Source of the DNA: Chloroflexus islandicus
GTDB lineage: Bacteria; Chloroflexota; Chloroflexia; Chloroflexales; Chloroflexaceae
Assembly (NCBI RefSeq): GCF_001650695.1
Contig: NZ_LWQS01000038.1
Location: forward strand, 62,001 to 126,000
Direction of reading: 5' to 3'
Length of the DNA stretch: 64,000 bases
Position 1 is the stretch's first letter. Every line of letters begins with the position of its first letter. The notes under the pieces are model-generated. The model was not told the DNA's origin. It searched no databases and saw only the letters and a program-made list of their open reading frames with translations. This document shows, in pieces, positions 1 through 9,226 of this stretch. Both the position numbers and the translations under genes were made by a program.

Positions 1-1539
1 ACGCCACTGTACAGCATCGGCGCGATTGCAGTGGTCTTGCCGGCGCCAGTTGACCTCAGCGAACGCACGCTGGCTGGAGGGCTATTGTTCGGCGGAACTA
101 TTGGCCTGTTAGGGCTAGCACTCGCTGTCCCCCCCGGCGCCAAAGGCTTTGGCGTCTTGTTTGGCTGGCTCGCATTAGCGCTGGCCGCGGCGCTGCTCAG
201 TTTGGCGATACCGCCGCTCAGCGTGTTGACCCCGCTCAGTTGGGCGCTGGCTGCGCTGGCCGCCCACAGCGCGTTGCTTGCCAGCGGTGTGAGGCCAGCG
301 CCGGGGCGACTTCCCCCGCACCTCATTGCCGGCGCAGTCGCCGTCGTAGCCGTGAGCGGTCTCATTGCGATGATGGCGCTGCTGCCCCCTGATACAACAC
401 CTGCGACCGCGCCGGTGCTCTTTGCGTTGATCGGCGCACTGGCCTTCGCCGGAGCACCGCCGTTCGCCGGCACACGCATGAGCTTTGCCCATGCGCCAGC
501 AATGGTTGGCGCGCTCATCGCGGGACTGGTGTTACCAACGATCGGGTTGGGTTTCATTGTGCGGGTTATGCCGCAATTACCGCCATTGCCGGCGCTGGCA
601 GGGCAGGTGTTGGCTGCTGCTGGCGCCATTGGCGCGCTCGGCGCCGCAGTTGGCGCGCTCCGCGCAACGAATGGGCGTGAGGTGGTATTGTGGCAGGGCG
701 CACTGCAAGCCGGGGTGGTCGTGTGCGCGGCAGCGATCAACGATCCACTGGCTGGCTTAGCCGCGCTGGCACTCGTACTGGCCTTGCAGCTCCATGCCAT
801 TGCTGGCGGGATCGTGGTCGCAGCTATGATCCAACGCCAGAGCAACGATGCGCTGGATGGATCAGCAGCGCAGGTGGCGTTACCCGTGAGCGGCGTACTC
901 TGGCTCCTCGCCACCGCCACTGCCACCGGCCTCCCGCTCGGATGGAGCTTTTGGGGATGGCGCTGGCTGATCGAAGCGCTCGCCACCCGGCTGGTTTGGG
1001 CTATCGCGCCGCTCATCGCCGCTGCCCTGATCGGTCTGGCAGCCGGGTTGCCGCTATTGATCCGGTGCTGGCATGGCCAGACGACGGCGCGCGAACATTG
1101 GCCGGAAGGCATGCTTGGGGGCTTGACGCTGGCGCCGCTGGTATTGGCCGGCCTGATCCCATGGTTGGCATGGCCGCTATGGTTGAGCTGGTCATCGTTT
1201 GCCCCGCCAGTGCTGCCCGCTGATCCGGTTGCGTGGCCGTTGATTGGCTTCGCTGTGGCCAGCGGCCTTGGTGGGTGGCTATTAGCACGACGAGCTAAGC
1301 CGCTCGACCCGCCGCGCAGCACCGGCAACGCCGTGATCCCCACATGGCAGGGAATGGGTGATGGGTTACGCGGGCTGGCTGAGGCCGCCGATGCACGCAC
1401 CGCGCTGATCGTGCTTGGGCGCGGGATCGATCGGGTAGCAAGCATGTTGCATACCGGCATGATTATCTTCGAGCAACGCTACTATCTCTTTGGCGTGATC
1501 GTCGCGCTACTGGCCATCCTCATCTTGATGGCGCAATGA
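1..1539 (+). CDS. Complex I/Mrp antiporter-like membrane subunit (5'-partial)
   Basis: The reading frame is open from the first base, so the true start lies outside the window; a GTG at 31 would give 502 aa. The product is almost entirely hydrophobic, with about 13-14 membrane segments. Motifs such as GLPL...FWGW and a helix with QLHAIAGG sit where NuoL/NuoM/MrpD proteins carry their GLPP..GF and H-x-K segments. The lysine expected in the second is absent, so proton-channel residues may be lost. It is followed within 28 bp by two further complex I-like membrane genes, which suggests one complex. Family assignment is by motif only. Another polytopic membrane protein family is possible. Confidence 0.5.
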   Translation, partial: TPLYSIGAIAVVLPAPVDLSERTLAGGLLFGGTIGLLGLALAVPPGAKGFGVLFGWLALALAAALLSLAIPPLSVLTPLSWALAALAAHSALLASGVRPAPGRLPPHLIAGAVAVVAVSGLIAMMALLPPDTTPATAPVLFALIGALAFAGAPPFAGTRMSFAHAPAMVGALIAGLVLPTIGLGFIVRVMPQLPPLPALAGQVLAAAGAIGALGAAVGALRATNGREVVLWQGALQAGVVVCAAAINDPLAGLAALALVLALQLHAIAGGIVVAAMIQRQSNDALDGSAAQVALPVSGVLWLLATATATGLPLGWSFWGWRWLIEALATRLVWAIAPLIAAALIGLAAGLPLLIRCWHGQTTAREHWPEGMLGGLTLAPLVLAGLIPWLAWPLWLSWSSFAPPVLPADPVAWPLIGFAVASGLGGWLLARRAKPLDPPRSTGNAVIPTWQGMGDGLRGLAEAADARTALIVLGRGIDRVASMLHTGMIIFEQRYYLFGVIVALLAILILMAQ

Positions 1540-1567
1540 ACGTCGCCTTGGCAAGGAATGACGGCCT

Positions 1568-2290
1568 ATGACGTTGGATATCTGGATCATACTGCTCGGC
1601 ATCTCAGCAGGCGGCATCTTGTTGTCGCGCGACTGGCGGCTGACGGTTGCCTTGTTGCTGCTGAACTATGGGGCGCTAGCCGGTTTGCTGAATGAGCAAC
1701 CCTTCGTGCGACCCGATCTCGGCCAAGCAGGGCTCAGTTCACTGGCCTTGATCAAACTCATTACTGGCGTCTGCACCACGCTCATTCTTGCGGTCACGGC
1801 GCTGACGTTTTCGCGCGATTATGGCCTCGAAGACCTCGATGAGTTTGGGCAAGCCGAGCTCCGCCGCGCCTTGCGCGCCGCAGCCCGCCAACGCTCCGCC
1901 GAAACGCTGCGGCTGGTGGATTATGTCTTTCCGTTTTGGTCGGGAGTCGCCGCCTTGGTCGCCAGCATCGTCCTGCCGATCATCTACCCGATTGCGCCCA
2001 ATCCCAGTCTCGATTTCGCATGGTACTGGCTCGCGCTCAGTGGGGTGCTCACGATGGCCACGGCCAGCGATGTATTAAAAATCGGCTTGGGTATGCTCCT
2101 CTGCACCAGCGGGATTGACCTATTGTACAGTGCGGTCATGAGCGCGCCGGCGGCGAGCGGCTTAAAGATCATGCCGCTGCTGCTGCTCAGCGTTGTCCAA
2201 ATCTTGCTCGCCTTGGCTATCGCCTACCTCGCTGGGCTCGTCTATGGGCGATTGAAAACGCTCGCGATCAGCGAACTCTACCGCGGATAA
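1568..2290 (+). CDS. HyfE/NuoK-like small membrane subunit
   Basis: This is a 240 aa protein with about 6-7 hydrophobic segments and a charged cytoplasmic stretch around residues 75-115 rich in Glu, Arg and Leu. The C-terminal half, with DVLKIGLGMLL and a long run of small hydrophobic residues, recalls the NuoK/MrpC/HyfE fold of three to four helices. The start ATG lies 28 bp after the preceding gene and the stop is 2 bp before the next start, so it is clearly within an operon. HyfE-type subunits have a similar size (about 215 aa). Assignment rests on weak motif likeness and on the neighbours. Confidence 0.45.
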   Translation: MTLDIWIILLGISAGGILLSRDWRLTVALLLLNYGALAGLLNEQPFVRPDLGQAGLSSLALIKLITGVCTTLILAVTALTFSRDYGLEDLDEFGQAELRRALRAAARQRSAETLRLVDYVFPFWSGVAALVASIVLPIIYPIAPNPSLDFAWYWLALSGVLTMATASDVLKIGLGMLLCTSGIDLLYSAVMSAPAASGLKIMPLLLLSVVQILLALAIAYLAGLVYGRLKTLAISELYRG

Positions 2291-2292
2291 CC

Positions 2293-3744
2293 ATGCTGTA
2301 CCTGTTACTCATCTTCTTCCCGCTCAGTATGGCCTTTAGCGCCTTTCTGTTGCGCCGGTTGCCCCGCACTGCCATTGCGCTGAGCATCGGGACGCTGATC
2401 GTTGAATTGCTGCTCGCCTTGCAAGTCCGGGTTGATGATCCGGTGCGGGTCTTAGGAGTGACGTTGCTCCTCAGTCCGCTCAACCAAATCTTTCTCTTTC
2501 TGTTTCTCGGTGTAGCGATCACTACCCTGACCGCAGCGCTCATTGTGCCGCACGGGGAAAACTTTAGCGCTATCGGCTTGCTCACCGTTGGCCAGACGGT
2601 CGCAATTCTGGTGATGCAAGACTCGTTTGTGACCGCCTTGGTGCTGGTGGCCATCGGCCTCACCACCGTGCTGGCCATCGTCGATCTGCCTGCCGGGGCC
2701 GGAGTCTTGGTCAGCCGGCAAACGCTGGCCACCGCATTGAAGTATCTCGTCTTGATGGTCGTTGCCGGCATCTTGCTCTACATTGCCTACGTTCTTACCG
2801 ATATCTTTCGTCCGGGCGAACTGCCGGGGCGGATTTCGCCGGCCCGGTTTATCTTAGCCTTGCTGGCCGCCGGATTTGCGTTGCGCATGGCGCTAACGCC
2901 GTTCCACTCGTGGCTCGTCGATCTGATATCGTACGCTGGCTCGCTGGCGGCCATCCTCATTATTGCCCTACCGGCGCCGGCTAGTTTGCTCGTGTTTTTG
3001 CTGACGCTACAAAGTTTTCCGACGCTGCTCTTCGAGGGCGGGCAAGCGCTCGATGTGCTGCGTATCGGGGCGGCGGTCAGCGCCGTCTTGGCCGGCGCAC
3101 TGGCGTTGACCGCGATCACGCTGCGCCAGCGTATGGCCTATCTGATCGCAAGCAATTGCGGTATCATATTCTATGGCTTCGCCTCGCTGTCATTAGCCGG
3201 TCTGAGCGGCGCGCTGGTGGGTGTGATCAATCTGGCGTTAGCCGTAACCACCGTTCTGATCAGTCTGGCCCTGCTCGAACATCCCAACGAGCGCCTGACC
3301 GCAGAATCCCGGAATGACCTCTTCTGGCGCCGGCCAGTGGCAGGCGCTGGCGTCTTAGGTGGCGGGCTAGCCTTGATCGGGTGGTTGCCGTTTCCGGGTG
3401 GAACCAGCTCGCTCTTAGTATTACAAGCAGCCGCAGCGATCCATTGGGGCGAATTGCTGATCGTGCTGGCGGCAATGGTCTTAGCGGCGCTGACACTGGT
3501 GCAGTTGGCCGTGCAATATCTGATTGGTGCGCGCGACATTCCCTTGGCTGAGGAACCGCCATTGCTTGGCGAAACCGAACTCGATCGCCTGCCACCGCTC
3601 CAGCCAGCCAGCGAACCGTTGAGCAGCGTTGCCCTCATCAGTATCTTGCTGGCCGTGATGTTGGCGATCGGCCTCTTCCCGAATGTGCTGTTGCCAACGA
3701 TCGAAGCGGCAGTGCGCAGTCTGGCTGCGCTGTACGCTGTCTAG
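2293..3744 (+). CDS. NuoN/MrpD-like proton-translocating membrane subunit
   Basis: This 483 aa protein has about 14 membrane segments. Two signatures of the NuoL/M/N-MrpA/D family are visible: TALKYLVL, matching the ALKY helix whose Lys lies in the proton path, and LRMALTPFHSWLVD, matching the K-x-x-x-PFH-x-W-L-x-D loop with Arg for Lys. The start is 2 bp after the previous stop, which points to translational coupling. The protein probably forms part of a membrane arm moving H+ or Na+. It is the most convincing complex I-like member of the cluster. Confidence 0.6.
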   Translation: MLYLLLIFFPLSMAFSAFLLRRLPRTAIALSIGTLIVELLLALQVRVDDPVRVLGVTLLLSPLNQIFLFLFLGVAITTLTAALIVPHGENFSAIGLLTVGQTVAILVMQDSFVTALVLVAIGLTTVLAIVDLPAGAGVLVSRQTLATALKYLVLMVVAGILLYIAYVLTDIFRPGELPGRISPARFILALLAAGFALRMALTPFHSWLVDLISYAGSLAAILIIALPAPASLLVFLLTLQSFPTLLFEGGQALDVLRIGAAVSAVLAGALALTAITLRQRMAYLIASNCGIIFYGFASLSLAGLSGALVGVINLALAVTTVLISLALLEHPNERLTAESRNDLFWRRPVAGAGVLGGGLALIGWLPFPGGTSSLLVLQAAAAIHWGELLIVLAAMVLAALTLVQLAVQYLIGARDIPLAEEPPLLGETELDRLPPLQPASEPLSSVALISILLAVMLAIGLFPNVLLPTIEAAVRSLAALYAV

Positions 3745-3773
3745 CAAAGCAGAGAAAGGAAGCGACAACCGTG

Positions 3774-4589
3774 ATGCTGATAGCCGGATTGATAGCACTG
3801 ATCATCTATCCGGGAGGCGTATTGGCTATCGGGCTAGGCATCGGCTACCGGTTGCTCACCACCCGCCAATTGCCGGCCAATGGCAGCTTGCTCTTGACCA
3901 CAGAATGGCTTGGCTGGCTGGCGCTAGCCACGCTGGGACTCGTTGCCGGCGGTCTAGCCAGCTTGCCGTGGCCGTGGCATCCGGCGCCATTGCCGTATGG
4001 TTGGTTAGGAGCGTGGGTATTGCTGGAAGCGGCGGCGTGGCTCCCCCTCTGGCCGGCATTGTCGTCCGGCGCGCCTCACCTTGTGCGCGCCGCCGTGCGC
4101 GAGGCCCAAATCGGCGTGGCGGGACGGGCCATCGTATGGAGTGTCGCTGCCATCAGCCTGAGCAGCACAGGCGGTTTGAACGGCTGGACGCTCAGCGGCC
4201 ACCTGCTCGTCTGGCTGGCCGGCCTGTTGAGCCTGCCAGCAGCGATCAACTGGGGGCCATTCGGGCCAGAACCGTCGCTAGGGCCGAAAGGGATCACCGC
4301 AGGGTTGCCGGCGCGTCCGGCGGCAGCCTTGACCTTCGCGCGCGATACGGTGGCGGCAGCGCTGATGACCGTTGTTTGGATGGCAGGCTTACCGCGCGAA
4401 CTGCTGCCGCCGTGGGCCGAACTGTTGATCATCATTGGCGGCAGCGCCATCACAACCCTTACGCTCCAATGGTTGCAAGGCCGGCTGCCGCGCTTAAGCG
4501 TGCCAGCAGCGCTCCGCACGCTGCTCATCTGGGCCGGGAGTCTGGCGGTATTGGCCGTAGCAGTGCTAGGATTAGGGCAAAGCGCCTGA
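3774..4589 (+). CDS. NuoH/HyfC-like membrane subunit, divergent
   Basis: This 271 aa hydrophobic protein has about 7-8 membrane segments and closes the four-gene membrane cluster. A central VREAQIG segment and a C-terminal LQGRLPRLSVPAALR followed by a last helix resemble the end of NuoH/HyfC, where R-x-x-x-PR-x-R precedes the last helix. The usual quinone-site glutamates of NuoH are not obvious. A GTG at 3771 is an alternative start; AAAGGAAG at about 3755 serves either. Assignment is tentative and leans on its position beside NuoN-like and NuoK-like genes. Confidence 0.4.
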   Translation: MLIAGLIALIIYPGGVLAIGLGIGYRLLTTRQLPANGSLLLTTEWLGWLALATLGLVAGGLASLPWPWHPAPLPYGWLGAWVLLEAAAWLPLWPALSSGAPHLVRAAVREAQIGVAGRAIVWSVAAISLSSTGGLNGWTLSGHLLVWLAGLLSLPAAINWGPFGPEPSLGPKGITAGLPARPAAALTFARDTVAAALMTVVWMAGLPRELLPPWAELLIIIGGSAITTLTLQWLQGRLPRLSVPAALRTLLIWAGSLAVLAVAVLGLGQSA

Positions 4590-4805
4590 ATGCCTGCCGC
4601 CATCTGCGGCGTGATCCCATCCCAGCACGATGGCGGAAGGGTAAAGCGAAACCGGCTCCCTGCCCAACAAACTGGCCATCCTCGCCACGAGGCGAGCAAG
4701 CGCAGCGGCTGCGATCCTGCTATCAGGTTCAGCAACATTGCATATTTTGACGCATAATAGAGAATACATAGCTCATTGCAGCCATCAGCAGCGGGGTTCG
4801 GCATC

Positions 4806-5864
4806 ATGACCGATGTCATCGTCGTCGAAGGTCTTACCAAACGTTACGGTCATGTCTCGGTATTGCGCGGCGTCAATCTGCGTGTCGTCGCCGGTGAAGT
4901 GTACGGTCTGTTAGGGCCAAACGGGGCCGGCAAATCCACGCTCATCCATCTGCTGCTTGGCTTCTTGCACCCGGATAGCGGGCGCATCCGCGTGCTCGGC
5001 AGCGCCAATCTCGAAGCGCAACGCCGCCTGATCGGCTATGTGCCCGAACGCCAGCGCTATCACAGCTACTACACTCCGCGCGAATATCTCACCTTCCTCG
5101 GTCGCTTCGACGGAATGCCGGCCACCCAGTTGCGCCAACGCATTACCGAACTGCTCGAACTGACCGGGCTCGCCGCAGTTGCCGATCGCCACCTGCGCAC
5201 CTTTTCCAAGGGCATGCTCCAGCGTTTCGGCATCGCCCAAGCACTCTTGACCGATCCCGATCTGTTGCTGATCGATGAACCAACCAGCGGGCTCGATCTC
5301 GACGGCCAGCAAGAGTTGCTGACCTTGCTCAATGGCGTGCGCCAGCGCGGCCACACCGTCTTGCTCTGCACCCACCGGCTGGCCGAAGTGGAATATCTCT
5401 GCGATCGCGCCGGCATTCTAACCGATGGCAAGATTGCGCTCGAACTCAACGTCGCCGAGGTACGGCAATCTGCCGGTAGCATTATCGTACAAACTGGGCC
5501 GCTCGATCTGCCGTTGCGCCAGCGGCTGGAAATGATCGGGCGCGAAGTGCAATGCACCGAGCAGGCGGTGTTGATCAGTCCGCATACGCCTGAGTTACAA
5601 GCCAAAGTATTACAGACCCTGATCGAAGCCAATGTACCAATCCACGCGCTCGAACCGCAAATGAGCCGGTTAGCGCAGATCTATCTGCGCACCGTGCGCG
5701 GCGAGCCGGTCGACAATTTGCTGGTTGGCAACACGACGCCCCTCCGCACTGTGTTGCGCGAAACGTTGCCCCCGCCGCCAACTGACGATATTGACCCGAT
5801 GTTGAAGCGACTGTTACAGCGCAGCAGTACTCATCCGCCTAGCCAGAGGGATGGCAACCAATGA
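4806..5864 (+). CDS. ABC transporter ATP-binding protein
   Basis: This 352 aa protein is a standard ABC nucleotide-binding domain (residues 1-220) with a C-terminal extension of about 130 residues. Walker A is GPNGAGKST, the signature region is FSKGMLQRFGIAQALL (a KGM variant of LSGGQ), Walker B is LLLIDEPTSGLD, and the H-loop His follows in LLCTHRLAE. The layout is that of NatA/CcmA-type exporters of drugs, lipids or ions. I chose ATG 4806 because the homology begins directly there; an in-frame ATG at 4776 would add ten unrelated residues. The stop overlaps the permease start by 4 bp (ATGA), so the two are coupled. Confidence 0.9.
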   Translation: MTDVIVVEGLTKRYGHVSVLRGVNLRVVAGEVYGLLGPNGAGKSTLIHLLLGFLHPDSGRIRVLGSANLEAQRRLIGYVPERQRYHSYYTPREYLTFLGRFDGMPATQLRQRITELLELTGLAAVADRHLRTFSKGMLQRFGIAQALLTDPDLLLIDEPTSGLDLDGQQELLTLLNGVRQRGHTVLLCTHRLAEVEYLCDRAGILTDGKIALELNVAEVRQSAGSIIVQTGPLDLPLRQRLEMIGREVQCTEQAVLISPHTPELQAKVLQTLIEANVPIHALEPQMSRLAQIYLRTVRGEPVDNLLVGNTTPLRTVLRETLPPPPTDDIDPMLKRLLQRSSTHPPSQRDGNQ

Positions 5865-6640
5865 TGCGATCGATAGAGCAAGCTGTCCGGCTCGCCGGGT
5901 TTACATTGCTAGAATACCTGCGATCGGGGCGCGTATTGCTGGAGGTGGCAGCCGCTGTCGCCTGCTATGTCGTCTTGTTGCGCCCGACCGGAACCCCGAT
6001 GAGCGCCGGTTATCTCTTTACGGTGCTTGGTCTGTTTAGCCCGGCTTTGGCGATTGTCACCACCAGCTATATGATCAGCCTTGGCGACCGGCCACAGGGG
6101 TACATCGTCTTGGCGCATAATGTCAGCCGGGGAGCGTATCTGATCGGGTTATTCTTCGCCGCCGTCACCGTTGTGCTGGCGATGTATGGGACGCTCTGCA
6201 TCTTGGTGGCCCTGATCAATCGCGCTACCGATCTCGATCTGACCGGCTGGCTGCTGGCGACACTACCGCTTGTCCTGAACGTTGGACTGGTCGCGGCGCT
6301 CACGATTTTGCTCTCGCCGCTCGTGCTGGGAACCGGCTGGCGGCTCTTCGTGCTCGCTTTGGTCGCCATCGCCCTCTCGAGCAACGTGATCGGCGGGCCG
6401 GTCATCAACCAGCTCACCGAGATTAATCCCTTGCTGGTTGATGTGCTGCGCGCCATTCAGACAATCCTGAGCGGGCCATTAGTGCCGGTCTTTTACGGGT
6501 ATCAGTTGAGCATCAGCCGGGCTTTCGCACAGATGGCGGCGTGGTCAAATCTGCTTGCCCAATGCTCGTTGCTGCTGGCGTTTCTTGGCTTGGCCCGCTA
6601 CGCCTTCAATCAGCGCGATCTGCTGTTTAGCGCGTCGTAG
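5861..6640 (+). CDS. ABC-2 type permease
   Basis: This 259 aa protein has six predicted membrane segments (about 25-45, 50-75, 95-125, 140-160, 165-185, 230-250), the usual topology of an ABC-2 exporter half. It overlaps the ATPase gene by 4 bp, so the two should form one transporter; the substrate cannot be read from sequence. Its 3' end overlaps the convergent M23 peptidase gene by 14 bp. Confidence 0.8.
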   Translation: MMRSIEQAVRLAGFTLLEYLRSGRVLLEVAAAVACYVVLLRPTGTPMSAGYLFTVLGLFSPALAIVTTSYMISLGDRPQGYIVLAHNVSRGAYLIGLFFAAVTVVLAMYGTLCILVALINRATDLDLTGWLLATLPLVLNVGLVAALTILLSPLVLGTGWRLFVLALVAIALSSNVIGGPVINQLTEINPLLVDVLRAIQTILSGPLVPVFYGYQLSISRAFAQMAAWSNLLAQCSLLLAFLGLARYAFNQRDLLFSAS

Positions 6641-8426
6641 GATCGGCAACCGGCACGAAGGCGATCGCGTCGGCCCAAATGCCCCGTCGCCGATCACCAG
6701 CGAGCGTGCCGGTTGCCACTAGCGGCGCGGTGGCCGGATCGAACACATATACCCCTAGATCGGCCCACCAGTTGCGCTCAGCTTCCAGATCAACCGTCAC
6801 GACTGTTTCGCCATCGCGGTGGCGGATCAGGAAGCGGGCCTCGCGGGAATCATCGTGGCCATTGAGCGCAAACGGCACATACGCCAGCACCCGATAGGCG
6901 CCGGCAGCCGGCAATGCCGGCTGCCAGATCGCGAGCCGTGGCGCAGCGAAATCGCTGAAGCGCCACGGACGGGCTGCGCTAGCGGCCAGTTGCGACGGGG
7001 CAAACCGCGAGCCGCCGCCGTACCCCATCGCGAGCGATTGCCATTCGCCACTCACGCGAAAACCCGGATCGGTATCGTCAACCACAATCACACCGGGAGG
7101 CGGCGACGCGCACGGCGAGGGCATATCGGCCCACAACCACACACTGCGCTGGCCGACCGGATTAGCCGCCCACGGATCGGGATCGGCGCCACACCAGCCA
7201 TACGGATCGACATCGCGCCCCAGATATTGCACTTGCAAATGGAGGTGCGCGCCGCGCGCGCAACCGGTATCGCCGGCGATTCCGATCACTGCACCGCGGC
7301 CAACCGTTTCACCTGCAGTCACGCTGACGCGGGCCAGATGCCAGTAAAGGGTGCGATAACCGTTGCCGTGGTCAATAATCACCGCACCCGCCGGCGTCGG
7401 GCAGCCATCGTCAGAAAAACCGGCAAAGACCACCCGGCCCGGCGCGGCGGCCAGCACCCGGTCGGGCGGCCCCATGGCATAATCCCAACCGGTATGGCCA
7501 TCGTAAGCGAACGAACGATCGGTTTCGGCCCGCCCCCAGAAGGTATGCACTGAACCGTTCTCGCGCAAAAATGGCGCATCGTGATCGAAAAACGACGTGA
7601 CCGGCATATTCCGTTCGGTAGGACGGGTGAGGAACGGTTCAGACAGCGCCGGCCAGTCGATCGGTTCAAGGCGCGGATCGAGGTCAAACAGCCGCTGATA
7701 GGTAGGGGCAACGGCCCAGAGCAACGAGTCAAGCCGGCCCGGCGTGGTCGTTGGGGCAAGCGCGCGGCTCAACACATAACGGCTGAGATCAGTCGAGGCC
7801 ACCGCTTGCGATCCGTCGGCGAAGGTTAACGGCGGCAGTGCATCAGGCCCAAGCAAAGCGTAATCGCGCAACGCCGCGCGCAACTCGCGGGTTAGCCAGC
7901 GCAACTGGTTAAACACGCCGCGCCGGTTGCCGTTCTCACCGCGAAACCCAGCCGCCCAAGCCAATTGCTCGCTGCTCGGCGCGGATGTGCTCAGCACCCC
8001 GCTTTGCAACTCCATCAAACTGAGTAGCAAGCGCGGGCTAACGCTGTAGAGATGGCTGAGCGAGACCAGCACATCGGTAAAGGAATGGCTTCGTCCGCCG
8101 ATAACCATCCGCATCGTGGCGAGCGGACTGTTGCGCGCTTCGAGAAAGGCTTGAATTTCGGGGCCGCTGAAGTTATGGTCGTAACTCAGGCGTTGTGGAT
8201 CAAAGAGGGGATGGACGGCAGGCGCTGGGGTTGCGGTAGGAACTACGGACGGAGGAACAACCGGTGTTGCACTCGGCACCGGCGTCGCCGGTACCGTGGC
8301 GGTAGCGGTGATCTGCCCGCTCACCGCCGGCGTCGCCGGAGGCGGCGGGGTCGGGGTGGCCGGCGGCGGGGGCGGGGCCGCGCATGCACTGAGGATAACG
8401 ATCACCAACAGTAACAAACGACGCAT
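6627..8426 (-). CDS. M23 metallopeptidase lipoprotein
   Basis: This 599 aa protein begins with a lipoprotein signal (hydrophobic run ending in the lipobox LSAC at residue 15), then a Pro/Thr/Ala-rich linker of about 60 residues, which places it outside the membrane. A LasM/M23 endopeptidase domain lies around residues 300-440: H-T-G-W-D-Y and H-L-H-L supply the zinc ligands, and the Gly-rich strand pattern GRVVFAG and GRGAVIGIAGDTG is typical. A further beta-rich C-terminal domain of about 130 residues follows. The likely role is peptidoglycan cleavage or envelope remodelling. The frame stays open upstream to 8930, but that part is only translated repeat DNA, so the ATG at 8426 is chosen. Confidence 0.88.
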   Translation of the reverse strand: MRRLLLLVIVILSACAAPPPPPATPTPPPPATPAVSGQITATATVPATPVPSATPVVPPSVVPTATPAPAVHPLFDPQRLSYDHNFSGPEIQAFLEARNSPLATMRMVIGGRSHSFTDVLVSLSHLYSVSPRLLLSLMELQSGVLSTSAPSSEQLAWAAGFRGENGNRRGVFNQLRWLTRELRAALRDYALLGPDALPPLTFADGSQAVASTDLSRYVLSRALAPTTTPGRLDSLLWAVAPTYQRLFDLDPRLEPIDWPALSEPFLTRPTERNMPVTSFFDHDAPFLRENGSVHTFWGRAETDRSFAYDGHTGWDYAMGPPDRVLAAAPGRVVFAGFSDDGCPTPAGAVIIDHGNGYRTLYWHLARVSVTAGETVGRGAVIGIAGDTGCARGAHLHLQVQYLGRDVDPYGWCGADPDPWAANPVGQRSVWLWADMPSPCASPPPGVIVVDDTDPGFRVSGEWQSLAMGYGGGSRFAPSQLAASAARPWRFSDFAAPRLAIWQPALPAAGAYRVLAYVPFALNGHDDSREARFLIRHRDGETVVTVDLEAERNWWADLGVYVFDPATAPLVATGTLAGDRRRGIWADAIAFVPVADPTTR

Positions 8427-9190
8427 AGCATACGCAGGATAGCCGAAGGCGGCGAGATGGTCAAGTGAGGTCAGCCTTGCCCGCCATCCAGCGGCTCCCC
8501 CTTTCCCGCCATTAGGTGGGAGAGAGGGCCGGGGGATGAGGGAATCAACGCCAAGCCGCCAAGCAAACCAAGACGCAGAGACCCCTAACGCAAAGGAGCA
8601 AAGACCGCAGAGGGCGCAGTGGTTTTTTGGTAGAGCCACTATGTCATTGCGAGCCGAGCGGTCGGAATGGCCCCCACCCCTTGCCCCTCCCCCGCTGGGG
8701 GAGGGGGCGCTGCCTGCTCCCTCCTCCTTCGGAAGAGGGTTAGGGTCAGGACGGTACCCCCGCTTACCGTCTGTCATTGCGAGCCGAGCGGTCGGAATGG
8801 CCCCCACCCCTTGCCCCTCCCCCGCTGGGGGAGGGGTTGGTACCCCTGCTGACCCTGCGCCGAAGCGGGAGATTGCTTCGGTCGGGCGGCCCCAGCCCGG
8901 CTGGGGGCCGCCACTCCCTCGCAATGACAACCGGGGGACAACCCCTCACCCTGACAACGAGACCAATCCGCGCTCCTATGGAGTGCGGCAGTATGACTGC
9001 CGCACTCCATAGAACGCTCACCTATGTCATTGCGAGCCGAGCGGTCGGAATGGCCCCCACCCCTTGCCCCTCCCCCGCTGGGGGAGGGGTTGGTACCCCT
9101 GCTGACCCTGCGCCGAAGCGGGAGATTGCTTCGCCGCCTCCGGCGACGAGCAATGACATAAAATCCCGCGCCCAACTCCCCCGATCACCT
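8427..9190. repeat. Intergenic block of dispersed repeats
   Basis: No credible gene lies here. The block holds A-rich GCAAAG-type repeats (about 8545-8625) and three copies of a module starting TGTCATTGCGAGCCGAGCGG (8642, 8772 and 9025). Copies at 8772-8879 and 9025-9132 are identical over about 108 bp; the first diverges after about 65 bp. A GGAGATTGCTTCG...CTCGCAATGACA element spans about 8869-8935, and a perfect hairpin lies at 8976-9012. All belong to families seen elsewhere in the window. Confidence 0.85.
8976..9012. repeat. Perfect hairpin repeat, GGAGTGCGGCAGT family
   Basis: Arms of 17 bp (CTATGGAGTGCGGCAGT and its reverse complement) flank a 3-base loop. Shorter or decayed relatives lie at 46683-46707 and 50801-50826. 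There is no T-tract, so it is a palindromic repeat and not a standard terminator. Confidence 0.85.
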
Positions 9191-9191
9191 A

Positions 9192-9220
9192 TTGACTCCT
9201 ACCCCCATCGGTTGTATAAT
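9192..9220 (+). promoter_or_regulatory. Strong sigma70-type promoter
   Basis: TTGACT at 9192-9197 and a perfect TATAAT at 9215-9220 are separated by exactly 17 bp. Transcription would start near 9227. No coding sequence begins within the next 500 bases; the transcript meets a terminator at 9525-9558. Confidence 0.8.
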
Positions 9221-9226
9221 GCGCAT

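Noticed and set aside
8427-8930. N-terminal extension of 168 codons for the M23 lipoprotein
   Set aside because: The extension only translates dispersed repeats (GGG/PSP-rich peptides), and a clear lipoprotein signal begins at 8426.
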